From Actinophytocola algeriensis (GTDB lineage Bacteria; Actinomycetota; Actinomycetes; Mycobacteriales; Pseudonocardiaceae): DNA of 64,000 nt. Positions 7,907 through 16,500 of this stretch are shown here, piece by piece. The translations under genes and the position numbers were made by a program. Position 1 is the first letter of the stretch, and the number at the start of each line of letters is the position of its first letter. The notes under the pieces are model-generated. The model was given only the letters and a program-made list of their open reading frames with translations. It was not told the DNA's origin and made no database searches. Location: assembly GCF_014203735.1 (NCBI RefSeq), contig NZ_JACHJQ010000004.1, positions 186,001 through 250,000 of the forward strand. Reading direction: 5' to 3'.

Positions 7907-9741
7907 GCAAGAAGACGTCCGAGGCCGAGCGGCGGGAGCGCAGGGCGAAGGCGCGGGCGGCGGGCTGGGCGGCGGTCCGCGACCACGCGGTCCTGCGCAG
8001 GCTCGCCGACGCGGTCCACCTGCGCCCCGAGGTGAGCCTGACCGGCGTCGACGCGTGGGCGGTCGTCGACGCGCACGGCATGGTCACCGTCAACGCCGAA
8101 CGCGACGGGGAGCCTGCCGAGTGGGCGTGGGTGTTCGCGCACCTCCTGCTGCACCTGGGCCTCGGCCACGCCGAGGGGGACGACCACCACGACCGCGTCC
8201 ACACCGTCGCGTGCTGCGTGGCGGTCAACCGGTTCGCGCAGACCGTGCGCGTCGGCCGCGCGCTGGTGCTGATGCCGGAACTGCCCGGTGACAACGAGGA
8301 CGCGCTGGCCAGGCGCTGGCGCGACACCGGGGTGCCACCCGAGTTCGCGGCACTGGGCACCAACGGCGACCACCCGTGCCTCGTGCCGTCGTCGGCCACG
8401 GACTGCCGGCCCGTGAAGAAACCCCAGTGGGACCAGCACTTCGCGCTCGGGCTGACCGACGCGGCCACCGAGGCGATCACCCGTGCCGCGGAGTCCCGAG
8501 GGCAGACCGCGCACCTGCGGCCGCGTCGCGAGTGGGACCGGGCGCTGTCGTGGTTCGTCTCGTCGTTCCCACTGCTCGGCGCGGTGGCCAGCGGGTTCAC
8601 GATCGTGGTGGACGCCGACGTCGCGCGGGCGTGGAACATCAGCGTCGCCGCGGTGTCGGCCGAGCACGGCGAGATCTACGTCAATCCGCACACCTCGCTC
8701 ACGGCGGAGGAATGGCGGTTCGTGCTGGCCCACGAGATGCTGCACGCCGCGCTCGGCCACGACCGCCGCGCGCAGGGCCGCGACCCGTACCTGTGGAACG
8801 TCGCCTGCGACTTCGTGATCAACGGCTGGCTCGTCGCGATGGCCGTCGGGCACCTGCCCGACGGCGGGCTGTTCGACCAGCAGCTGACCGGGCTGTCCGC
8901 CGAGTCCGTGTACGACACGCTCGTCACCGACCTGCGCAGGGCGCGGCGGCTGCGCACGTTCGGCACGCCCGACGGGGACGTGCTCGGCGACTGGCTGTCC
9001 GAGCCGGACGCGGCCGCGCGGCGGAGCTCCCGGCGCACGACGGGCAGGCCGATGCCGTGGGACCGCGCGAAGAACGTGGACCTGGACGACTTCTACCGCC
9101 GCGCCCTGTCGCAGGGCCTGGAGTACCACCACACCAGCGGCCGCGGCCTGCTGCCCGCCGGGCTGGAGGAGGAGATCCGGGCGCTGGACCACCCGCCGCT
9201 GCCGTGGGACGCACAGCTCGCGCGCTGGTTCGACGAGCACCTGCGCACACCGGAGCCGAAGCGCACCTACGCCCGTCCGTCCCGCCGCCAGGCCGCGACA
9301 CCGGACATCCCGCGGCCGGGCAAGCTGCGCCCGGAGGAACTGACGCCACGGCACACGTTCGGCGTCGTGCTCGACACGTCCGGCTCCATGGACACCGAAC
9401 TGCTCGGCAAGGCACTCGGGGCGATCGCGTCGTACGCGCTCGCCCACGACGTCCCGGCCGCACGGGTCGTGTTCTGCGACGCCGTCGCCTACGACGCGGG
9501 CTACCTGGCGCCGTCGGACATCGCGGGCCGGGTGACGGTCCGCGGCCGCGGCGGGACCGTGCTGCAGCCGGGCGTGCGCCTCCTCGAACACGCGCCGGAC
9601 TTCCCGCCGGACGGGCCGATCCTGGTGATCACCGACGCCGAGTGCGACGTGGTGCGCGTTCGCCGCGAGCACGCGTTCCTGGTCCCGGCTGGTGCGCGGC
9701 TGCCGTTCACCCCGAGGGGCCCGGTTTTCCGCGTCCGCTGA
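7903..9741 (+). CDS. Metallopeptidase-like/vWA protein (DUF2201 type), MoxR partner
   Basis: 612 residues. A zinc-peptidase motif HEMLHAALGHD lies at about residues 277-287, typical of the DUF2201 N-terminal domain. A second, degenerate site (HLLLHLGLGH plus a histidine-rich loop) lies near residues 79-93. The C-terminal domain is vWA-like, with a MIDAS-type motif LDTSGSMD at about residues 490-497 and a later ITDAECD segment. The gene overlaps the MoxR gene by 4 bp. Known MoxR-vWA pairs remodel or assemble protein complexes. Three 13-bp tandem repeats begin at its stop codon. Confidence 0.85.
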   Translation: MSKKTSEAERRERRAKARAAGWAAVRDHAVLRRLADAVHLRPEVSLTGVDAWAVVDAHGMVTVNAERDGEPAEWAWVFAHLLLHLGLGHAEGDDHHDRVHTVACCVAVNRFAQTVRVGRALVLMPELPGDNEDALARRWRDTGVPPEFAALGTNGDHPCLVPSSATDCRPVKKPQWDQHFALGLTDAATEAITRAAESRGQTAHLRPRREWDRALSWFVSSFPLLGAVASGFTIVVDADVARAWNISVAAVSAEHGEIYVNPHTSLTAEEWRFVLAHEMLHAALGHDRRAQGRDPYLWNVACDFVINGWLVAMAVGHLPDGGLFDQQLTGLSAESVYDTLVTDLRRARRLRTFGTPDGDVLGDWLSEPDAAARRSSRRTTGRPMPWDRAKNVDLDDFYRRALSQGLEYHHTSGRGLLPAGLEEEIRALDHPPLPWDAQLARWFDEHLRTPEPKRTYARPSRRQAATPDIPRPGKLRPEELTPRHTFGVVLDTSGSMDTELLGKALGAIASYALAHDVPAARVVFCDAVAYDAGYLAPSDIAGRVTVRGRGGTVLQPGVRLLEHAPDFPPDGPILVITDAECDVVRVRREHAFLVPAGARLPFTPRGPVFRVR

Positions 9742-9773
9742 ACCGTGCCGCTGAACCGTGCCGCTGAGCCGTG
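9735..9773 (+). repeat. Three 13-bp tandem repeats
   Basis: CCGCTGAACCGTG is present twice in a row, followed by one copy with a single change (CCGCTGAGCCGTG) and a degenerate fourth unit. The first copy includes the stop codon of the vWA gene. No function is evident; replication slippage at the gene end is the simplest explanation. Confidence 0.6.
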
Positions 9774-9937
9774 CCACCGAGCCCGTGCGATCACGACCGC
9801 GTGTTCCCCGTGCCGCACCGTCCGGACTGGACAAATCATGGACACATTGCCCTATTCGCCGAACCGGCCCCATGGCGGCTTGCCCAGGTGAAATGGCGTA
9901 GGCATCCTTGATTGACAGCGAGTTGGGGGTGAACAGG

Positions 9938-10882
9938 ATGGCTGAGGACGAGCACACGACGATCTGTGCGGTCGACATCGCCGGTTTCGGCGGGATGTCG
10001 CGTACCCGGGTGAACTACGTCGCGCTTCGTGAAGGTATGTACCAGGCTGTTGAACAGGCCTTTCTCCAGTCCGGAATTCCGTGGGCGGACTGTTACCAGG
10101 AAGGTGCGGGGGATGGCATCCTCGCGCTCGCACCGGCCACCGTCGGCAAGAGCGCGTTCGCGGAGAAACTGCCCCTGGCCGTGGTTTCCGCACTTCAGGC
10201 GCACAATGCCGCGCACCCGCCGGAAGAACGGATGCGGCTGCGGCTGGTGCTGCACGCCGGCGAGATCACGCGCGACAGGCGGGGCGTGACCGGGCCGGCG
10301 ATCATCCACGCCTTCCGGCTGCTCGACTCACCACCGCTCAAGGAAGCGCTCGCCGAATCCACGGGCGTGCTCGCGGTCATGGTGTCGGCCTGGTTCTACG
10401 ACGAGGTCATCCGGCACCGCCCCCAGTACGCGCCGGACGAGTACGACCAGGTCACCGTGGATGTCAAGGAGACCAACGGGTTCGGCTGGATCCGGCTCCC
10501 CGACGGTGCACGCCGCGCACCGGACAGGCCGCGTGAGGTCGAGCGGCGGTGGCCGAACGCCCCGGCCGGCCGGGGGAAACCGGTCGTCCTCACCCCGCCG
10601 GTGCTGCCCGCGTCGCCGGAGTTCTACCAGGTGGTCGACGCGATCGAGGCCGTGCCCTGCATGCAGGACGAGCACCGGCGTGGTCTTGTCGTCGAACAGC
10701 TGCGGTTCGCGGGCTCGGTCCGCTACTTTGCCAACCGCAGGGCGCACGTGACGTCGATCTTGCGCACCTGCCTCGACTTCGAGGATGGTGTGGTGGAACT
10801 GGTCACGGCGATCTCAGGCCAGGAACCGAGTGGTTCGGCTCCGCTGAACCGGCTCGTGGCGCTGCTCACCGGCGCCGCGTGA
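9938..10882 (+). CDS. Nucleotidyl-cyclase-like domain fused to an EAD2-type effector-associated domain
   Basis: 314 residues from ATG 9938 (GGGGGTGA upstream; TTG 9908 is an alternative). The N-terminal 190 residues match a class III adenylate/guanylate cyclase core: AVDIAGFG supplies the first metal aspartate, QEGAGDGIL the second, and LHAGEITRDRRGVTGPAIIHAFRL corresponds to the conserved GIHTGE...GxxVNxAARL region. After a proline-rich linker, the last 90 residues (EFYQVVDAIEAVPCMQDEHRR...) resemble the EAD2 alpha-helical adaptor domain, which is also at the N-terminus of the next gene product. Homotypic EAD contact between the two is the likely link. Whether it makes or only binds a cyclic nucleotide is open. 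Confidence 0.7.
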   Translation: MAEDEHTTICAVDIAGFGGMSRTRVNYVALREGMYQAVEQAFLQSGIPWADCYQEGAGDGILALAPATVGKSAFAEKLPLAVVSALQAHNAAHPPEERMRLRLVLHAGEITRDRRGVTGPAIIHAFRLLDSPPLKEALAESTGVLAVMVSAWFYDEVIRHRPQYAPDEYDQVTVDVKETNGFGWIRLPDGARRAPDRPREVERRWPNAPAGRGKPVVLTPPVLPASPEFYQVVDAIEAVPCMQDEHRRGLVVEQLRFAGSVRYFANRRAHVTSILRTCLDFEDGVVELVTAISGQEPSGSAPLNRLVALLTGAA

Positions 10883-10920
10883 ACGTTGTTCCGGCCGGAA
10901 TGCGGGAGAGGAGCGGCCTC

Positions 10921-12396
10921 GTGGCGTCGAGCGGAGCGGGTGGCGTCGGTGGCCCGCTGTGGCCGCTGGTCCGCGCGTTGCAGGACCTGCCGTGCCTGGC
11001 TTCCCAGCAGGACCGGAATTTTGTCGTCCGCCTGTTGAACGACCGCCTCGGTCATCTGCCCATCGAGGAGAGCGCGCGGGTCGAGCAGCACCTGTTCAAC
11101 ATCGTCGAGGTGTGCGAACGCCGGTCCGACGGGCTCGCCGCGCTGCTCGAAATTATAGGTGAACTCGACAAGGGCACGATTTACTTGCGGGAGGTCGAGC
11201 GGATCGTCGCGGAACGCGATGCGGATGTGCTGTGGCCGGAAGAGGAGCGCGAACGGCTGTTCGGCTTGTTGTCCGGGATGATCTTCAAGGACCTCGTGGA
11301 GCTGTACCACCAGGTGGCCGGTGCGAACGGACCGGAACTGCCGGCCGAAACGACGTATCGCGAGGTATTCCTCACCTTGGAGACTTTGAACGCCGACGCG
11401 ACCGGTCTGCCCAAGCCGATCGTGTTCGTCGAGTACCTCGCACACGGGCGGCGGCCCGAGCTGTCCACGGAACTGCGGCGGTGGTCCGACCGGCAGGCGA
11501 GCAGGCTCAGCGTGATCACCGAACTGCAGGCGCTCCGGCGCGCTTTCCGTGCCCCGCCACCGGGTCCCGCGCCGAACGAGCCCGCGTACCTGGTGCTGTT
11601 GCTGCGCCGCGTCGGGCTGGCGGGCGAGTTGTACCAGCTCGACCACTGGTCGCAGATCGACCTTTCCGAAGGGTGGCACCCCAAGCGGGGCACCGACTTC
11701 ACCGGCACACTGGACGAGGTGAAACGCCAGGTGGCGGTGTTGATCGAGGAAGTGGAAACCAAATGGGCGAAGTACCAGCCGGACATCCGGATCGAAGTAG
11801 TTCTTTCGAGTGAATTGTTGAACCTCGACATCGACCAGTGGTCCTGGGAAGTGGAAAGCATGCTTCCACCGGTACCCATCGGTTGTCGTTACTCATTTGC
11901 AATTCGCTCACTGGAGCGAATGCAGACAGGGCACTGGCATCGGCACTGGCACGCGCGCTGGAGCGTTCTGACTGGTCAGCTGCAGCTGTACGGCGCGGTC
12001 GACGAGGACTCCGCCCAGCACTCCGAGGGGGGTGACGGTATCCGTAGGCTGGTGGCCGATTTCGAGAACAACGCCAAGCTGGTGTCGCTCACCCTCAGTG
12101 CCCCGCCGGACGGCTCGGAAGCCGGTGGGGCAGAAGTCGCTGTCGGTCTGCGCGCCGGCGTGCCGATCATGGTTTGGCATCGCGAGCATTGCGATTCGGA
12201 GGAGTTCTTGGCGGCCGCGCGCGAGGTGTTGCACGGTGATGGTGCGGGTGTTCTGGAGCGCGTGAAGCAGGTGCGGAACACCGCGTACAAGTCGCACGCG
12301 GGGCACGTCGGTCACTGCCTCGCTCTCCTGTGGGACGACCCGATGCGGTTGGTCGTGCCGCCGGACCTCGGCGCGCCGAGGGAGGCCGTGGCATGA
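10921..12396 (+). CDS. VMAP-like protein (EAD2 domain plus vWA-MoxR-associated C-terminal domain)
   Basis: 491 residues from GTG 10921, chosen because GAGAGGAG precedes it by about 8 nt. GTG 10879 overlapping the previous stop and ATG 10900 are alternatives. Residues 10-90 (LVRALQDLPCLASQQDRNFVVRLL...) form an EAD2-like helical domain. The middle and C-terminal parts, with EVVLSSELLNLDIDQWSWE and later MVWHREHCDSEEF, match the VMAP-C domain that accompanies MoxR and vWA proteins in bacterial conflict systems. The MoxR gene follows with a 4-bp overlap. Third codon positions are more A/T-rich than in neighbours (an ATA codon at about 11155), compatible with horizontal transfer. Confidence 0.72.
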   Translation: MASSGAGGVGGPLWPLVRALQDLPCLASQQDRNFVVRLLNDRLGHLPIEESARVEQHLFNIVEVCERRSDGLAALLEIIGELDKGTIYLREVERIVAERDADVLWPEEERERLFGLLSGMIFKDLVELYHQVAGANGPELPAETTYREVFLTLETLNADATGLPKPIVFVEYLAHGRRPELSTELRRWSDRQASRLSVITELQALRRAFRAPPPGPAPNEPAYLVLLLRRVGLAGELYQLDHWSQIDLSEGWHPKRGTDFTGTLDEVKRQVAVLIEEVETKWAKYQPDIRIEVVLSSELLNLDIDQWSWEVESMLPPVPIGCRYSFAIRSLERMQTGHWHRHWHARWSVLTGQLQLYGAVDEDSAQHSEGGDGIRRLVADFENNAKLVSLTLSAPPDGSEAGGAEVAVGLRAGVPIMVWHREHCDSEEFLAAAREVLHGDGAGVLERVKQVRNTAYKSHAGHVGHCLALLWDDPMRLVVPPDLGAPREAVA

Positions 12397-13427
12397 GTGC
12401 ACAGCCGATCGAGACGTCGCGTGCGGACTGGCACGTCTACCGCGGCACGGGGTTGCCCGGGACCGTCGACAAGCTGCCGGATCCGCCGCCGTGGCGCCGG
12501 TTCTCCGGGGAGCCCGTGCGCGAGGTGCCCGCCGACGACAGCGGTGAGGCCGACCGCAGGATCGGCAGCAGGCGTGTCGCCGGGTGGGTGCCGAGCCAGC
12601 ACGAGGTCGCGATGGTCAACGCCGCGATCTACCTGCGGCGCCCGTTGCTGGTGACCGGCAGGCCCGGCACCGGGAAGTCCAGCCTGGCGTACCTGGTCGC
12701 GCGGGAGCTGGGACTGGGTCCGGTGCTGCGGTGGCCCGTCACGAGCCGCACCGCGCTCAAGGACGGTCTGTACCTGTACGACGCGATCGGGCGGGTGCAG
12801 GAGATCAACGCCCGGCAGGGCGAGGAGCCCGACATCGGGGAGTTCGTGCACCTCGGTCCGCTCGGCACCGCGCTGCTGCCCTACGAGCGGCCCAGGGTCC
12901 TGTTGATCGACGAGCTCGACAAGTCCGACATCGACCTGCCCAACGATCTGCTGAACGTCTTCGAGGACGGCGAGTTCGAGATCCCTGAACTGTCCCGGCT
13001 CGCGGCCCGTCATGATGAGGTGACGGTGTTGACCGACGACCGCGAGGGCGCCGCGGTGGTGCGCAGGGGCCGGGTCCGCTGCCGGTCGTTCCCGCTCGTG
13101 ATCATCACGTCGAACGGGGAGCGCGAGTTCCCGGCGCCGTTCCTCCGCCGGTGCCTCAAGCTGCACGTCGACCCGCCGACGTTCGCGCAGCTCGGCGCGA
13201 TGGTGGCGGCGCAGTTCGGGGAGACCGACGGCGTCGACATCTCCCGGCTGATCACCGAGTTCATGGAGCGCAGCGAGGCAACGGGCGGCCTCGCGTCCGA
13301 CCAGTTGTTGAACGCCGTGCACATGGCGATGCAGCTGTCCACGTCCGGGGCCTACCAGCCGGACGGGGACTGGAACGAACTGCTGACCGCGATCTGGCAT
13401 CCGCTCTCGTCGTCCGCGGAGGGGTGA
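12393..13427 (+). CDS. MoxR-type AAA+ ATPase of the VMAP system
   Basis: 344 residues, ATG overlapping the preceding stop, with GGAGG 9 nt upstream. Walker A GRPGTGKSS is at about residues 88-96, Walker B VLLIDELDKSD at about 168-178, and IITSNGEREFPAPFLRRC gives the sensor 1 and arginine-finger region. An N-terminal extension of about 60 residues (DWHVYRGTGLP...WRRFSGEP) is characteristic of MoxR proteins next to SAV_2336-type vWA/STAND proteins. It should couple ATP hydrolysis to the vWA-like domain of the next gene. Confidence 0.88.
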   Translation: MSAQPIETSRADWHVYRGTGLPGTVDKLPDPPPWRRFSGEPVREVPADDSGEADRRIGSRRVAGWVPSQHEVAMVNAAIYLRRPLLVTGRPGTGKSSLAYLVARELGLGPVLRWPVTSRTALKDGLYLYDAIGRVQEINARQGEEPDIGEFVHLGPLGTALLPYERPRVLLIDELDKSDIDLPNDLLNVFEDGEFEIPELSRLAARHDEVTVLTDDREGAAVVRRGRVRCRSFPLVIITSNGEREFPAPFLRRCLKLHVDPPTFAQLGAMVAAQFGETDGVDISRLITEFMERSEATGGLASDQLLNAVHMAMQLSTSGAYQPDGDWNELLTAIWHPLSSSAEG

Positions 13428-13508
13428 TCCCATGCGCGGAGCTTGCGGAGCGGATCACAAGGCGCAGGGCGACCGCGAGCGGCCGCTCGGAGCCCGCGAG
13501 GAGCCGTC

Positions 13509-16500
13509 GTGAGCGGTCTGCCACTGGATCCGCCTGGCGGCGGACCCGGACTCGACTCGGGAATCTTCCCGCATCTGGACGACCGGGAGTCCGGCGGCGA
13601 GCCGCGACTGGGTACCGGCGACCTCGAGTGGCGTGAGATCCGCGACGCGCTGTGGCTCGCGCGGGCGATCCACCCCGGTGGTGCGCCGCCGCCGCGAACC
13701 GCGGACCCCCCGGCCCAGCCGCGTACGGAACCGCCCCGGTCGTCGACACCGCCGCGGCCACCGGACCCCGCGCCGGACCAGCCCGAGCCGCCGGAGCCCG
13801 GCGAGCCGGCACCGGAACCGGTCGGCGAACAGCAACGGGAGGACTGGACGGTCGGCCGCTCGCACCCGGTGCGCGCCGCCGTGTACGACCGCCACGCCTC
13901 GGGGGAGACCGCGCCCCTGGTCTGGCCGACCACCCCGGCGTTGCCCAACCGGCGCCTGATCGCGAAGGCCCTTCGCGTCCTCAGCAGGCGGACCGCCTCC
14001 CCGTGGCAGGTGGAGCTGGACGAGGAGGCCACCGCGGAGCGCGCCGCGGTGGACCGGTTGTGGCTGCCCGCGTTCCGGCCCGCGTCCTGGCACGAGTTCG
14101 AGCTGGTGCTGGTGATCGACACCGCCGGTGCCGCGGACGTGTGGCAGCAGATGGTCCGCGAGCTGTGCGACCTGTTCCGCCGCCAGGGCGCGTTCCGCAA
14201 CGTCCGCACCCTCCTGCTCGACGGCACCGACGGCGCGGGCGAGGGCATCGTGCTGCGTACCGACGGCCCCGACGGCGCCGTGCGCGGGTGGCGCGACGAG
14301 GCCGACCCGACCGGCAGGACCCTCTTCCTCGTCCTCACCGACGGCATCGGCGAGGCGTGGCGCACCGGCGCCGCGCCGCGCGTGGTGGCGTCGTGGGCGC
14401 GGCACAGCCCGACCGCGCTGGTGAACCTGCTGCCCGACCGCCTGTGGCACTGGAGCGGTCTCAGCCCCGTGCGGGTCCGGCTCCGCGCCGACCGGCCGGG
14501 CGTCCCCAACACGCGGCTGCGGGTGCGCACCGAGGCCGGGGTGTCGGTCAAGGACGAGTCGGCCGTGCCCATCCCGGTCCTGGGGCTCGCGCCCGACTGG
14601 TGGTCGAGCTGGGCGCACCTGCTCGCCGTCCCCGGTGCGGGCTGGGTGAACAGCACGACGGTTTTCGTGGAACCGGACGCCGTGGTCGAGGAACCGCTGG
14701 TCGCGCCGGTCGACACACCCGAGGAAATGCCGCCGAAGGAACGCGTCCTGCGTTTCCGCACTTTCGCTTCCGTGCCCGCGTTCCAATTGGCCCTTTTGCT
14801 GGCCGCGGTACCGCTTTCCATGCCCACGATAAAACTCGTGCAACGGGTGTTGTTGCCGAGTGCGGACATTTCCGCGATCGCCGAGGTACTGCTCGGCGGT
14901 TTGTTGCGGAAAACGCGGCTGCGGCCCGATGTCGGCGACGGCGTCGACTACGAGTTCTACGGCGGTGTGCGCGAGGAACTGCTGGCCAGCGGCCGTCGCG
15001 GGGACACGGTGCGGGTGGCCCGCCTCGTCGGTGAGCAGCTCGCCGGACGTAATCCGATCGTGCGAAATTTCCGGGACGCGCTGTCCGACCCGGACAACAC
15101 ACCCGAGCCCGATCCGACACCGGAAGCACGACCGTACCTTCGGGTGCAGGAGGCCGTGTTCCGCGCGCTGTCGGGCCGGTACGCCCCCAAAGCCCGCCGC
15201 CTGCGGCTCAAGCTGGGAAGAAGCGGAGTTGTGCCGGGCACCGGGACGCAGCTTCCCGGCGTCGCTACGATCACCGGGCCCGCATCGGAGTCCCTAGACT
15301 CACAGGAACGACCATTGACGGCTACTGAATCGCGACCTTTGTCCGAAGGAGGCCAGATGACCACGTCCGGAGTGAGTCATTCGGAAAGCACTGGCACTGG
15401 TCGGGCTATGTCGCGGCAACCGCAGATCTGGGGTTCGGTGCCGTTGCGGAACCCCGACTTCGTCGGCCGGGAGGAACTGCTCGAACAATTGCGGGTCCGC
15501 CTGATGCAACCCGGCGAGGCGACCGCGGTGCTTCCAGAGGCCTTGCACGGAATGGGTGGTGTCGGTAAATCCCAGACCGTCGTCGAGTACATCTACCGGC
15601 ACGCGACCGAATACGACGTCGTCTGGTGGATCCCGTCGGAACACACCACCCAGATCCGGTCGAGTTTCGTCGACCTCGCCAAGAGGCTCGGCATCAAGGC
15701 GGGCAGTGCGGAGACGGCCGTGCCCGCCGTGCTCGAGGTGTTGCGGTCCGGCATGCCGGACCGCAGGTGGATCCTGGTGTTCGACAACGCGGAAGATCCC
15801 GCGGTCGTGCGCCATTTCCTGCCGAGGGGCCTCGGGCACGTGGTGGTGACGTCGCGGAACTCCGAATGGGGGACCGTGGCCCGCACCGTCGAGGTCGACC
15901 TGTTCACCCGCTCGGAGAGCAAGGAACTCCTGCGCCGCAGGGGCGGCGGCAACATCACCGACGAGGACGCCGACCGCTTGGCCGAGGCGCTCGGCGACCT
16001 GCCGCTCGCGGTGGAGCAGGCGGCGTCGTGGCGTGCGCAGACCGGCATGCCGGTCGGTGAGTACGTCGGCCTGCTCGACAAGAACAGCGCCGAGTTGCTG
16101 AAGGCCGGCGGGACGAGCGAGTACGAGCTCCCTGTCGCCGCCGCGTGGAACGTCCCGCTCAACCGACTCAAGGACGACCGCAGGGGAGCACTCGAACTGC
16201 TCCAGGTCTGCGCGTTCTTCAGCCCAGAACCCATCGCTCGCAGCCTGTTCACAGGCGTGCGCGGCGCTCCGGTCCCGGACGCGCTGGCAGCGGCCTTCGC
16301 GGACCCGATCCAGCTGAACCACGCGATCCGGGAGATCAACCGCTACAGCCTGGCGAAGATCGACCACAGCCGGAACACCATTCAGCTTCACAGACTAGTT
16401 CAGGCTGTTCTCCGTGATCAGCTGGACCGCACCCAGTGGGACAACATGCGTCACTCTGTTCACCTCATGCTCGTGAACGGCGACCCGGGAGACCCGGACA

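Noticed and set aside
9735-9773. Operator for the cyclase-like gene
   Set aside because: The 13-bp repeats are about 165 bp upstream of that start, overlap the previous stop codon and have no dyad symmetry.
13509-15340. Separate upstream gene ending before 15357
   Set aside because: There is no stop codon between the vWA-like and NB-ARC parts; the frame is continuous, so it is listed as one gene with an internal start.
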